Shown here: positions 1 through 10,740 of the stretch, piece by piece
Numbering within the stretch: the first letter of the stretch is position 1
Layout of the letters: the number at the start of each line of letters is the position of its first letter
NCBI GenBank assembly: GCA_039707655.1
Contig: CM077666.1
Location: 238,234,166-238,298,165, forward strand
DNA length: 64,000 nucleotides
Source of the DNA: Elymus sibiricus
Lineage: Eukaryota; Streptophyta; Magnoliopsida; Poales; Poaceae
Direction: 5' to 3'
Notes under the pieces: model-generated
Told to the model about the DNA's origin: nothing
Seen by the model: only the letters and a program-made list of their open reading frames with translations
Databases searched by the model: none
Position numbers and translations under genes: made by a program

Positions 1-261
1 TCCTACTCTTTTTCTGTGGGGTCGATGCGTCGTCGTCCTCGGAATCGACGTCTGCACCAGCATCTTCCCCTGGGAGTCGCCTCCCTTCCTCAGCTCGTGC
101 ACACCTATCCGCCAAGGCATATAGATCGTTGATGGTCTTGACCTACTCGACATTCATCTCTGACCGCATCTTGCGGTTGCGCACATTCGTGTGGAATGCG
201 GCAACAACAGCTGCGGGATGGATGTCGGGGATGTTGTGATGTACATGGCTGAACCGTTGTA
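1..261 (-). pseudogene. gag: gag of element A, distal fragment (cut off by CACTA1)
   Basis: Read on the minus strand, this stretch encodes the part of a Gypsy capsid protein that follows the RKY motif. It includes HHNIPDIHPAAVVAAFHTNV and, further on, the DLYALADRCARAEEGRR segment typical of the end of this capsid domain. It is the continuation of the gag that stops at 16392, displaced by the CACTA1 insertion. An in-frame TAG at 143-145 replaces a codon that relatives read as glutamine. The reading frame leaves the window at base 1. Confidence 0.8.
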
Positions 262-480
262 CACTACTAGGGAAAACCCTAGCAGTAGCGCGGATTTTTG
301 GCCTAGCAGTAGCGCGGGGACCAGCGCTACTGCTAGGGTGGTACAGCTAATGTTTAGCAGTACCGTGGGTACGTCCAGCGCTACTACTACCCAACCTAGC
401 AGTAGCATTTGTGCAACCAGCGCTACTGCTACCACAACCTAGTAGCAGCGTCTGTCCTACCAACGCTACAGCTAAATTTT
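262..480. repeat. CACTA1 left terminus and subterminal repeat array
   Basis: After the terminal repeat there are about nine copies of a short motif around CAGTAGCGC, in both orientations, for example CCTAGCAGTAGCGCGG and CCAGCGCTACTGCTAGG. Arrays like this are the binding sites for the element-encoded DNA-binding protein in well-studied CACTA systems such as En/Spm. That role is inferred here. Confidence 0.85.
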
Positions 481-560
481 CCTTTTTTTTATTTTCTTCT
501 GCGTATTTGCGCTGTGTTTGTATAGGTTTTATACAATAGTCTCATCACATGATTTTATGA

Positions 561-757
561 TCATGATGAGTTATTATATCAGTGGGTGAAAAGAGACGTG
601 GATTGGATTCAAGTGGAGGCAACATGGCGCAGATCCAAAGTACTACTAATCAAAGTGACCAAGTTTGGATTAGTAGTACTTTGGATCTGCACCATGTTTC
701 CTCCACTTGAATCTAATCCATGTTTCTTTCACCCATTGATATAATAGCTCATCATGC
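561..757. repeat. Long near-perfect inverted repeat (hairpin)
   Basis: Arms of about 94 bp (561-654 and 664-757) are reverse complements with few mismatches and enclose a loop of about nine bases. The inner arms read AGATCCAAAGTACTACTAATC and its complement. A transcript from either strand would fold into a stem resembling a young microRNA or siRNA precursor. It lies just inside the CACTA1 subterminal array. It could also be a small foldback element. Confidence 0.75.
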
Positions 758-945
758 TCATAATGATATAACAACTCAGCATCATCATCATCATAATAAC
801 TCATCATCATTATCATAAAAACAAGTCATACTCATCATCATCATAGTCATCTAACAACTTCTCCTCGTCATCATAGTCAATACCAACCCTAGTTAATTGT
901 TCTTAGCACATGATCATGAGTACTAGCTAGGACCTGCTACCCTCT
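758..945. other. CAT/CATCAT-rich spacer
   Basis: This is an AT-rich stretch with runs of CATCAT and CATAATAACTCATCAT, between the hairpin and the 3' end of the CACTA1 gene. I see no gene in it. It probably contains the 3' untranslated region of the minus-strand gene. Confidence 0.4.
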
Positions 946-1139
946 CTAAGGTAAAATAGCATAAAACAACATAGCCCCTGACTCTCCATTATGGAGAATG
1001 GACATTATCCTGTCTCCAATTCGTGGGGTTCGCACAATGTTGCTTCCAAGTAGCTCCCTATGATTATTCATAACTTTTTTCCATTCTTTGATTGTGAGGT
1101 CTTCATCTGTTCGAGAAATCTTGTATGAACAGCGGTGAC

Positions 1140-2085
1140 TGTCGGAAGTCGAGCTCCGGGGACCCAAAGGTTCGAACACTGGGGTGAGCTCGTTCTACCA
1201 CTTCGTCTCCTACCACGGCTAAGCTATGGCGAGGCTACGGCGAGAGCACGCTAACGAGAGACGGGGCGGGGACTCAGCGGTTTACCCAGGTTCGAGCCAC
1301 CTTGCGGTGTAAGACCCTACTCCTGCTTGTGGTTTCGATTGCAATGGGCAAGAGAGTTCTTGCGTACAAGGTGGAAAGGAGGAAGAACTGGTCCGGAGAG
1401 CCCTCTTCCTACTATGGCAGCACTGTCCTTTATATCGGCCTTGGTCCTCTTCCCCCTGGAAACTTAGGCGGGAAGGGTTGCCACACTTGGCGGTTTTGAA
1501 AGGGGACAGGCACTCAGGCTATCCTGACTAAAGGTGGTGTTTGCCTACCAAAGCATGATCCATGACGCGTCGGTGGGCTCGGTGATGACCTCCGCCCTGC
1601 GCGCCCGTCGTCTTGGTCATCCTTCGCCGATCGGGCAACCTTTGGGGTCGCTTTGGAGAGTAGATAGCTGGCCCTGCTCCCTTAACACGAAAGAGGAAAC
1701 CATGTTCATCCACGCCTGAGGGTGCGGCCTCTACTGCTGCCCGTCGCCGCGCGCGTCACCCACGTGATTGGCTCCAGACCGCGCAGCACGCCAAACGGCC
1801 TTCGTCCCGAGCGCCTGCGGGAGGGGGCCTCGGGACGCCACCTCGGAAACCCGCCCCGCGAGGTCACTTCGGGAAGCCGCCTCGTGAGAGGGCCTCACGA
1901 GGCCGTTGATGGTGGTGCTGATGATTACTTGCCACCTCCTGAGGAGGGGCCCTCAGGAGGCTAGGGCCTCATGAGGGGTCTTGGTGAGATGCTCGGTGGT
2001 GACAGCCCGCTGGGCCCATGCCAGGCGTTGCGCCCTGGGCCAAAGGCAGATGGGCCTGGATACCCCGGGTTCCATGGGCCCGACA
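1140..2085 (-). repeat. 3' LTR of element D
   Basis: This 946-bp LTR runs TGTCGGGCCCATGG...GACTTCCGACA on the minus strand and is directly repeated at 12558-13502. A TATA-like motif (GATATAAAGG on the minus strand) lies near 1430-1440. It is rich in GCCTCGCGAGGC-type palindromes. Confidence 0.93.
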
Positions 2086-2390
2086 GTAGCCCCCGGGCCC
2101 GCGGCGCGCACGTTCACGCCTACCAAGGGGCGAAACGGCGCGGGCCCTAACTGCCTGCGGCCAGGGGCGACGCGTGGCGCACGATGTGACGGGCGACGCC
2201 CCCACTTCCCCATGACGCCTCGGAAACTGCCGCGCTAACATAAATCCTGGCGCGGGCGGCATGAGGCCATCATTGCCTTCCTTCTTACCTGCCGTCTCTC
2301 AGTGCCCTTCCTTCTCGCGCGCGGTTATCCGCGACTTCCCCTTTCGAACTCCGCCTCTTCTTGCTCCCAATCCATGCCTCCGTCGCGCAG

Positions 2391-5300
2391 ATGGCGCCCG
2401 CCGGCAAGAGGGGGAAGGAGGCGACCCCGTCCCCAAGTGCGCCCGTCCTTGGGGCGGCGCTGCAGCGCTCCACCATCGACGACGAAGTGGGCTTGGACAG
2501 GGTGCTTCCGTTCATGGCCGACAGCCAAAACGAGAACCAGGTGACCCAAATCTGGCCGGGGTCGCGCGTACGGCGCGACCTGGGGGCGACGGCCTACCCC
2601 TTCTTCCTCCACAGCATATATGCCGGGTTGGTGCCCCATTTTCAGACTTCTTTTATGCCATACTCACCCACTATCAGGTTCAGGCTCTCCATCTTCAACC
2701 CAACTCCATTTTCCTCCTGGCCACGTTCGCCTTCTACGTCGAGGCTTTCGTGGGCTTGATGCCCTCTGTGGCGCTCTTCCGCCACTTCTTCTGCCTGCGG
2801 CTAACTGCGGCGGACCAGCGCTCTAGATGCGCGTCGTTCCTTGCTGTCAAGGGGATGGAGGACGGCATTATCAACTTGAGGGTCGCGAAGAAGGTGGAAG
2901 GCTACCGGCAGCGCTGGGTCTATCTGGACGCGCGCCAGACCAACCGGCTCCTGATGATCCCGACGGACCCGGCCGAGAAGATCTCCGTGTGGGGGCACGA
3001 GAAGCTCGCCGACCCGAGGATGGAGCCTGTCTTGGAGTGGATGGCGGCGCACCGGGCCACCAAACTGTCGGGGACGGCGGTTGTCAGGGAATACCTGCGG
3101 CGGCGCATCACGCCACTTCAGCGGCACTCACGCCCTATGTGGGAGTACGCCGGCGCGGGCGACGCCATGAGGCTGAAGCCGGGAAGCCTGGGGCCAGACG
3201 TGCTGGACGGGGCCCTGGCGATTCTGCTCAGCGCCCCTGCCGCGGAAACGGCGGAGGGGGCGCTCCCGCTTTTCTGCTACCTGGAGAAGGCGGATCTGGT
3301 GAAGGAAATGCCCCTCTTCGACCAGTGGGGCCTCGTGCTGGAGGGACATGTCGGGCCCTGTGACAACCCCCTCGTGGTGGAGGTGGACTCGGGAGGCAGC
3401 AGCGGCAGCGGAGATTTGGAGGAGGCTACGGAGGAGGACGCCAGCCGGGCGCCACTTCTCGCCCGGCGCCGGCTCATTTGCGAGCTCGAGGATGACGATG
3501 CCGAGAGCGACCCACCCGCGGCGGAGGGGGCTCCCGACCCGGGGGCGGGCGAGCCCCCAGCACCTGAGGCCCGTCATGAGGCTGAAGGCCCCAGGGCCCC
3601 AGGGCGGGCGACGACGCGTCCGGGTCTACCGCGGCAAGCCCCGGGGGCCCGAGAGGCGGCGCCAAGGCGATGCACGGCGGGGGTAGCATCGGCCTGCCGT
3701 CCGCGGGGGAGAAGAAGAGGAATTGGCACGTTAGTGATGAGTAAGCCTTCTGCCTCCTCCCGGCGCCCTTAATTCTTGCTCCTTTCTCCAGGCTCGGAGC
3801 TGCGCCACCATTCGCGCAGGAGGTCTGCCGCGGATCAGAAGAAGAAGAAAAAGAAGACGGTGACAAAGGCGAGGGTTACCCCTAGCCCGCTGGGGGTGTC
3901 GATGCCCGCCGCCGTTGCCAGGGGGCGTGGAGAGGCTACTCACCGTCCCGACGCCGAAGCGGGGCGTACGGAGATCGGGGAGGAGGCAGTCGCTCCTCCG
4001 GGGTCGCATGCGGGTGTATCCCGTGGGGCCGAAGTGGAGGAGCCTCAGGAGGCGGGGACGCCCTCCCCCCTGACCCCGCCGCGAGCAAGGAAGCGGCGAT
4101 GGAGGAGGTCGAAGCGCCTACCCCCCCGCCGGGGGCTTCCTTGGGCGCAGAGGAAGGAGTTGTGGGGCGTGCCATGACCGGCACTACGAGCCCCCGGAGC
4201 GCACCGCCGCGGCCAAACGAGGGGGGCGGCCTGGCGAGCCCGCCACCCCAGGCAAGCGGTGCCGAGGGTTCCCTCGCCGCCACGGCGGAGGGTGCCAGAG
4301 GGCCCGACCCGGACTGGCCCCTGGTCCTCGCGAGTGACTGCGCCTTGCTCAGGCCTGAAGCCTTGCACGACGCCAAGGCCGCGCTTGCTCGTCTTGGCAC
4401 GGACTTCCAGGACACGGAGACGCGCCTCGCCGAGGAGCGCCTGAAGCTTGCCGACGGGTGGCGCCGGCTCAGCGTCGCCGTCGATACGGCCCGGTGCCAC
4501 GACGAACATGCTCACGCATAGTGCGAGAGGGACACCGCCGAAGCGGAGGGGGCTCGCGCGAGAGCCCTCCAGGAGGCTGAAGTGGCCACCGCGCGCCGCG
4601 AAGAAGCGGAGACCCTCCTGAAAGAGTTCAAAGTCCAACACGCCGAGCAGGCGCGGTCGCTCCTCGCGCGGGAAGGTGCCCTTGCCACTCGCGAGAAGGA
4701 GGCCACGGCCCGCGAGGCGGACCTCGAGACCCGCGCGGAGGGCCTCGAGAAGACGGCGACCGAGCAGGCCATGGAGAAGGAGTGTCTGGAGAAGCTGGGG
4801 CGCTAGCTGGCCAATGCCCAGGAGGCTCACACGAAATGTGTTACCGAGGCCAATGCCCAACTGGAGGCCAAGGAGAAGAAGGTCCAAGAGGACGCTGACG
4901 CGAAGGTAGCAGAAGCGCGCCTGGTGCTTGCCGAGGAGCGCGATAAGGCGCTGTCGCAGCAGAGGGACATCTTCGAGTCAGAACGCGAGCGGCTCCGATA
5001 GGAGGTCACTGATCTCAAGGCGGCAATCGCCGAGGCGGAGACCCGCCGGGGAGCCAAGCCGCCGATCAGGAACAGGAGCAGCGCGAACGGGTCAAGGCGC
5101 TTCACTCCCTCGAGATCCGTGCTCATGACGCCCTGAATTCCATCTGCCAGGGGAGGTTTGGGGCCCTCCGCGAGTCCCGTGACGCCGACTATGTCGGCTT
5201 CTCCACCAAGCTCGTGGAACGACTTGAGGACGGAGCCATGGAGGTGGACGGTATCTTGGAGGAGGAGTGCCGCAGCCTCTTCTCCCTGGCAGCGACTCGC

Positions 5301-5504
5301 GTCTTCAGCCACCTCCTTCACACCGATCCCAACTTCGACTTTGAAAAGGTGATAGCTCCAGTCCCCGAGGAGCTTCGCGATGGGCTCGCAAGGGCAGTGG
5401 AAGGCCATGTGGGCGCGTTACTCGGGAAGTACTCCTGTGGCAGCGGCGAGAGCTCCGGCGGCGACGACGGCGCTGGCGAAGATGACGACGGCGCGAGCTC
5501 CTAG
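2391..5504 (+). pseudogene. Antisense accessory gene of element D (plant 'gypsy-type transposase' family ORF with coiled coil)
   Basis: This gene lies on the strand opposite to D's gag and pol, between integrase and the 3' LTR. Grande- and RIRE2-type grass elements carry an antisense ORF in the same place. A start at 2391 gives MAPAGKRGKEA. The N-terminal domain includes PNSIFLLATFAFYVEAFVG and WVYLDARQTNR, resembling the Pfam family named plant transposase (gypsy type). An acidic and proline-rich middle follows, then a long Glu/Ala coiled coil from about 4330. The C-terminal block has SHLLHTDPNFDFEKVIAPVP. It is broken by a frameshift near 2640, a possible intron or frameshift near 3740, further shifts near 4100 and 5060, and TAG codons at 4519, 4804 and 4999, all in one frame. 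The function is unknown despite the family name. Confidence 0.65.
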
Positions 5505-6760
5505 GGTGCCTTTTCCTTTCGTCACCCTGCGCAAGATCGATGTGGCCCGTGGGGGCGTGAAGACGATGCCTTGGTGTTTAAATACTTTATGTTTTGCTGT
5601 AACGAACACTCGTGCCCTCGCGAGGTTCTCTCTTAAGGCATGTTTTTCTCTTTTTGCTTGCCATGATGCTCTACGTTGTCAGGACCCAACCCCCGAGCGG
5701 CCATAGCCGTCGATGGTATGTCAGGTCGCGATGCCTGAACAAGGCCAGGAGGCGAGGGGTATCGGGAGCTAGTGAGGGTTCCTGAGGCACGATGCTCTGG
5801 GAGCCCCCCTTTAACGCACAAGCGGCTTGCGCCAATAGGAACACTGGCGCTCGTGAGGCCGTCAGAGGGGAAGGCTCGAGAGACGGCGAGGGTGGCTCGC
5901 GAGACGGGAGACTTAGCTCTGTACGAGGTAGTGTGGTGGGCCATCTCTTGTAGGGTGCGTCTTGTGAGGGTTCCGCTCGCGAGATCTCCTGCTGGGACGG
6001 CCGCCGCGGGTTAGTCCCCGAGGCGGTGCCTGCTGGCCTCCTGAGGTCCTGAGGGTGCTACCTCGCGAGATCCTTCAAGGGACCTGCTCCTGAGATAACT
6101 GCACGCAGAGCACTTAACGACAATGCGCGCTCATCGATTTGCTCATGGGTATTACGCGAGGAGACAGGGACACCAAGGACCTTGGTGGGTGGCGTGCACG
6201 GAGCAGGCCCGCGAGCCAGAGCCCGGTTGCTTTGGGTTTTTCAGTGCTGCTGGGACTGACCCGAGCGCAGGCACCGTGTCCAGCCCCCACTCGCGTGAGG
6301 CTCATGAGGGAAGTCGTGAGCGCGCGAGGCTCGTGAGGCAAGGGGAAAACGAAACGCCATATAGGGAAATGGAAATTTTACTGAAGCAAGAGAGCAACCC
6401 ATTACATAACCAAATAAAGATGCGGCTGACGTGTCCGGCACGGGTTAGCTTGAGGTTGGTGCAACCCATGGGGCACCCTCAATTACGAACCAAAATGAGA
6501 GATAAAAGGTGCTGCCGTGTCCGGCACGGGTCAGCTTGAGGTTGGTGCAGCCCGTGGGGTGCCCTCAGTTGTTTGTTCCGCTAGCGCGGAGCATGGGGCT
6601 TCCACAGGGGTGTGGGATTGATCGCGAGTCGATCGTTCCGCTAACGCGGAGCATGGGGCTTCGACTTGGGCGTGGGCGGGAGCTCTCGCGGGCCCATCAG
6701 GCGAACGCAATGAGAGGCTCCGGGGCGTGTACAGCCCCGTTTCGTTCGTACGCGTGAGGG
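5505..6760. other. Non-coding internal region of element D with short direct repeats
   Basis: This GC-rich stretch lies between the antisense gene and the integrase end. It includes probable 3' trailer sequence of the antisense gene (AT-rich around 5575-5660). Two local duplications stand out: GTGTCCGGCACGGGT..AGCTTGAGGTTGGTGCA at about 6438 and 6528, and CGCGGAGCATGGGGCTTC at about 6585 and 6646. I found no further gene. Confidence 0.5.
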
Positions 6761-6989
6761 TCACGGGTAAAACTTGCGGAGGTGTTGGATGTTCCAGGCG
6801 TTAGGCACAGGAACTCCGTCCTCCGTCTCCAGCCGGGCTGAGCCGGGCCGGGAGACATGAGTAACCCTGAAAGGGCCTTCCCACATAGGTGAGAGTTTGT
6901 GAAGTCCCTCTCTGGAGAGGATCCTGCACAGGACGAGGTCGCCGACCTCGAGAGTGCGAGGGCGGATGCTGCGGCTGTGGTAGCGACGC
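6761..6989 (-). pseudogene. pol: Integrase C-terminus of element D (pol fragment)
   Basis: The minus strand reads RPRTLEVGDLVLCRILSREG, then LSPMWEGPFRV, and ends NAWNIQHLRKFYP before a stop at 6763-6761. This is the characteristic C-terminal tail of Gypsy integrases in this lineage. Only about 75 residues survive. The upstream part of pol is cut at 6989/6990, where the LTR of element E begins. The fragment shows that E inserted in D's integrase region. Confidence 0.85.
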
Positions 6990-7964
6990 TGTCGGGCCCA
7001 TGGAACCCGGGGTATCCAGGCCCGTCTGCCTTTGGCCCAGGGCGCGACGCCTGGAGTGGGCCTGGCGGGCCGTCGCCACCCTCCGTCTCTCCAAGACCCT
7101 TCCTGAGGCCCTGGCCTCCTGAGGCCCCCTCCTCAGGGAGTAGCAGGCTACGCTCAGCACCACATCAACGGCCTCGCGAGGTCCCCTCATGAGGCGGCTT
7201 CCCGAGTGGCCTCACGAGGCGGCTCCCCCGAGGTGGCCTCACGAGGCCCCCTCTCCAAGCGGTCCCCCGAGGCATCCTCCCGATGGCTTACAAGGCAAGG
7301 AAGATCCGGCTCAGTCGCGCGGTCTCAGCCCATCACGTGGGTGACGCGCGCGGCGATGGGCAGCAGCAGAGGCCGCGCCAGCAGGCGCGGATGCAGATGG
7401 TTTCCTCTTTTGTGTTAGGGAAGCAGGGCCAGCTATCTACTCTCCAAAGCGACCCCAAAGGTTGCCCGATCGGCGAAGGAAGACCAAGACGGCGGGCGCG
7501 CAGGGCGGAGGTCATCACCGAGCCTACCGGCGCGTCATGGATCATGCTTTGGCAGGCGAATACAACCTTTAGTCAGGATAGCCTGAGCGCCTGTCCCCTT
7601 TCAAAACCGCCAAGTGTGGCAACCCTTCCCGCCTAAGTTTCCAGGGGGAAGAGGACCAAGGCTGATATAAAAAGGGCAGTGCTGCCATTGTAGAAGGGGG
7701 GTCAGAGGTTCGGAACCTGTTCTTCCTCCTTCACCGTGTACGCGAGAACTCTCTTGTCCACCGCAATACAACACACAAGCAGGAGTAGGGTCTTACACCG
7801 CAAGGTGGCCCGATCCTGGGTAAACCGCTGTGTCCTCGCCCGTCCTACGCTAGCGCGCCCTCGCCGTAGTCTCGCCGTAGCGCTGCCGTGGTAGGAGACG
7901 AAGTAGTAGAACGAGCTCACCCTAGTGTTCGAACCGTTGGGTCCCCGGAGCCCGACTTCCGACA
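6990..7964 (+). repeat. 5' LTR of element E
   Basis: This 975-bp LTR starts TGTCGGGCCCATGG and ends GCCCGACTTCCGACA, the same family as the D LTRs but inverted. The TATA box TATAAAAA at 7666-7673 is the probable promoter for E's genomic transcript. Confidence 0.92.
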
Positions 7965-7966
7965 TT

Positions 7967-7980
7967 TGGCGCGCCAGGTA
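7967..7980 (+). promoter_or_regulatory. Primer-binding site of element E
   Basis: TGGCGCGCCAGGTA lies two bases after the LTR. The same TGGCGCGCCAGG site follows the LTRs of elements A and D. Confidence 0.8.
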
Positions 7981-8027
7981 GGGGTGCGCTACTGTTCTTC
8001 TGCTCCGCCCGCAGCTCCACCATCCCC

Positions 8028-10478
8028 ATGGCCGACGCACGACGTGAGCACGCCGCGCGCAGGGCTGACCGCGTGGCCCAGACCGAGCCAGTGGCCCGCG
8101 GCAATCGCCACCGTCCCGAAGCCGAGTTTGCTGCCGCCACCGACCCCGCTGCCCGCGAGCAGCAGGCTTCTTCCCACCACCCGTCCGTGCGGGCGAACGG
8201 CCCCACCGCCACGGCCTCCTCCCTCGCCAACCGTGGGCCGCCGAACCCGCAGGCCGCGCTGCTCATGGCGCGCGAGCTGCTCCGCTACCGTCCTAGTGAC
8301 GTCGGCTACGACGCCTGGCTTGGTCGCATCACCGAGCTCGTCAACGTCGCCGGGGATGCTCCGGCGCCTTCTCACTCGCTCCGCCCTCCACCGTCTCGTG
8401 CTGGGGACCTGGCGCACGGCGCTCCCCTGCCGCCTCCTCTGCGCGACGAGTGCGCCGGGCCCCAGCGCAGCGCGCGGGCTCGTGAGCCATCCCGCGGCGC
8501 GTCTTCTCCGGACCACTGCGAGCCCAGCTGCCAGATCATCCGCCGCGCGCCCCCCGACGCGCGAGTGCTCCTCGAGCGCCAGCGCCAGCGCCAGGACCAG
8601 GCCGTTCAAGACGTTGCAGCGGCCGGGCGTCAGAACTGCGCTGCCCTCGCAGGCGGCGTCCCCTCGAGCGGCGTGGGCTGCCGTGCCTTCACCCGCGAGC
8701 TGCGTCGTGTGGTCTGGCCCGCGAAGTTCAAGCCCGAGCTACCTCCGCACTACGACAGCACCCCCAACCCCACGGAGTTCCTCCAGCTCTACGCGCTGAG
8801 CGTCGAGGCGGCGAACGGCGACGACAACGTCATGGCGAACTGGTTCCCCATGGCCCTCAAGGACGGCCCGCGCTCCTGGCTCATGAACCTCCCTGAGGCT
8901 TCCATCTCGTCGTGGGCCGAGCTCTGCAGCCAGTTCATCACCAACTTCAAGGGCACACAGGACCGCTCCCTCACCATCAACGACCTGCGGCATGTTCGAC
9001 AGTGCCCAGACGAGACCCTCCGCAAATACATCCAGCGCTTCAGTCAGGTGCGCAACAAGATCCCGCGCGCCTCCAATGCGGCCGTCATCTCTGCGTTCTC
9101 CACCGGCGACACAGACATCAAGATGCACGAGAAGCTCGCCATCAACAGTGAGCTCGACTCCGAGCTCGAGCTGCTCGACCTCGCCGACAAGTGCGCCAAG
9201 GCTGAAGAAGGCCGCCTCTTCGTCCACAACGACCCCGACGCGGTGCTCGACGGCACCAAGGCCAAGAGCAAGGACGGCAAGCGCAAGGGCCCTGCCGTGC
9301 TTGCGGCGGAGCCGGAGCAGAAGCGCGGCCGTGACCTCGACGAGCCCAGGAAGGACAACCGGCCACTCTGCACCTTTCACAACATCCGCTCCCACAACAC
9401 CGAAGACTGTCATGAGCTCAAGTTGCTCCGCGACGAGCGCCAGAGCCGCCGAGACAACCGCAACAGCCGCGGCGCCGGCCGCGGAAGTGGCTGCAGCGGC
9501 AACCGCTGGGATAGCCGCAACAATGATGGCGGCTACCGCCAGGGCTGGCGTGATCAGCCTCGTGAGGCTGCCTGGCGCGATCAGCCTCGTGAGGCGAATC
9601 CTCAGGCTAATGCCGCTCTCCCGCCGCTGCCTCCGCCACCTCAGAGGAACGACGTCAACCAGCTTGACGAGGGCGCCGGGGGCTACCAGGAGCCTCGCGC
9701 GGTCGCCTGCATCCTCGGCAGGTCCCAAGCCCCCGCGTCCATTCGCCACTTCAAGCAACTCTCTCGCGAGGTGTACGCCGCCCTCCCGAGGCCTGAGGTC
9801 GCGCGGCCCCTCAAGTGGTCGCAGTACACCATCACCTTCGACTCCAAGGACCACCCCAAGTCCACGGCCTCCACAGGCGCGCTCCCCAAGCTATGCACTC
9901 CCACCATCAGCAACGTCGCGGTCACCAAGACCCTCATCAACGGGGGTGCCGGCCTCAACGTGCTCTCCATTGAGACCTTCGAGACGCTCCAGGTGCCCTA
10001 TGACCAGCTGATGCCGACCAGGCCCTTCTCCGGAGTGACCGATGGCTCCACCATCCCGCTGGGGCAGGTGCGCCTCCCTGTCACCTTCGGCACCCGCAAG
10101 AACTACCACACCGAGCTCATCGACTTCGACGTGGCGCACATCGGCCTGCTCTACAATGCCATCTTGGGCTACCCAGCTCTTACCAAGTTCATGGCGGGCA
10201 CTCATCACGCCTACAACGTCCTCAAGATACCCGGCTGCGGCGGCATCATCACCGTCGTCTGCGACGAAAAGGACGCGGCCAGCACCCTCGAGTGCGCCTA
10301 CAAGGCTGCCGCTGTCGCGCACCCAGCCGACGAGGACGCGGCCGAGCCTTCCGAGGCCGCGCCCGTGAAGAAGAAGCAGCTGTTCTCTCAAGACCGCGCC
10401 GAGATGAAGAAGGTGTCAGTGGACGGCAGCGGCTCCGGCCCCGCCTTCACCATCGGCACGGGGCTCCCTCCTGCATAG
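8028..10478 (+). CDS. gag-pro: Gag-protease polyprotein of element E
   Basis: This is an 816-residue uninterrupted ORF starting MADARREHAARRAD. A basic, low-complexity N-terminus is followed by a capsid region (about residues 225-380) with ELRRVVWPAKFKPELPPHY, MANWFPMALKDGPRSWL and RKYIQRFSQVRNKIP. A zinc-knuckle-like block CTFHNIRSHNTEDCHEL (about 448-464) and an Arg/Gly-rich tail come next. The retropepsin domain (about 630-760) reads LINGGAGLNVLS, where the family has Asp: residue 638 is Asn (AAC, 9939-9941), so the protease should be inactive. The flap side is seen in AILGYPALTKF. The ORF stops at TAG 10476-10478 and pol continues in the same frame. The start is the first ATG after the primer site. 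Confidence 0.88.
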   Translation: MADARREHAARRADRVAQTEPVARGNRHRPEAEFAAATDPAAREQQASSHHPSVRANGPTATASSLANRGPPNPQAALLMARELLRYRPSDVGYDAWLGRITELVNVAGDAPAPSHSLRPPPSRAGDLAHGAPLPPPLRDECAGPQRSARAREPSRGASSPDHCEPSCQIIRRAPPDARVLLERQRQRQDQAVQDVAAAGRQNCAALAGGVPSSGVGCRAFTRELRRVVWPAKFKPELPPHYDSTPNPTEFLQLYALSVEAANGDDNVMANWFPMALKDGPRSWLMNLPEASISSWAELCSQFITNFKGTQDRSLTINDLRHVRQCPDETLRKYIQRFSQVRNKIPRASNAAVISAFSTGDTDIKMHEKLAINSELDSELELLDLADKCAKAEEGRLFVHNDPDAVLDGTKAKSKDGKRKGPAVLAAEPEQKRGRDLDEPRKDNRPLCTFHNIRSHNTEDCHELKLLRDERQSRRDNRNSRGAGRGSGCSGNRWDSRNNDGGYRQGWRDQPREAAWRDQPREANPQANAALPPLPPPPQRNDVNQLDEGAGGYQEPRAVACILGRSQAPASIRHFKQLSREVYAALPRPEVARPLKWSQYTITFDSKDHPKSTASTGALPKLCTPTISNVAVTKTLINGGAGLNVLSIETFETLQVPYDQLMPTRPFSGVTDGSTIPLGQVRLPVTFGTRKNYHTELIDFDVAHIGLLYNAILGYPALTKFMAGTHHAYNVLKIPGCGGIITVVCDEKDAASTLECAYKAAAVAHPADEDAAEPSEAAPVKKKQLFSQDRAEMKKVSVDGSGSGPAFTIGTGLPPA

Positions 10479-10740
10479 GAAAGCGCGCTCGTCACCTTTC
10501 TTCGGGCAAACTCGGATGTTTTCGCTTGGAAAGCATCCGACTTGTCCGGTGTGCCGAGGGAGGTGATCGAGCACCACTTAGCGGTGTGCCCCAATGCATG
10601 CCCGGTCAAGCAGAAAGCGCGGCGCCAGGTGCCAGAGAAGCAAGAGTTCATCGTCAGTGAAGTTCAGAAGCTCCAAGAGGCCGGAGTCATTCGCGAGGTG
10701 CACCATCCCGAATGGCTCGCCAACCCAGTCGTCGTCAGGG
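10479..10740 (+). pseudogene. pol: Reverse transcriptase N-terminal fragment of element E
   Basis: In the same frame as gag-protease and directly after its amber codon, the sequence reads LRANSDVFAWKASDLSGVP, then EKQEFIVSEVQKLQEAGVIR and WLANPVVVR. This is the conserved lead-in to the Gypsy RT palm. It ends abruptly at 10740, before the catalytic YxDD region, where inverted D gag begins. Confidence 0.85.

Larger units (their letters stand above)
6990..10740 (+). mobile_element. Gypsy element E, opposite orientation, 3' half deleted
   Basis: E is a plus-strand relative of D inserted in D's integrase. It retains the 5' LTR, primer site, a full gag-protease ORF and the first part of reverse transcriptase. 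At 10740/10741 it meets D's gag on the other strand. E's remaining pol and 3' LTR, together with D's gag end through most of integrase, are missing. One deletion spanning the right junction explains this. The five bases before the LTR are gacgc; the second target copy is lost. Confidence 0.85.

Noticed and set aside
8739..9854. 371-residue minus-strand ORF over element E gag
   Set aside because: Shadow frame of the GC-rich gag-protease gene on the plus strand, lacking any domain.
8992..10011. 339-residue plus-strand ORF in another frame of E gag
   Set aside because: Ser/Arg/Pro-rich shadow frame of the same GC-rich gene.
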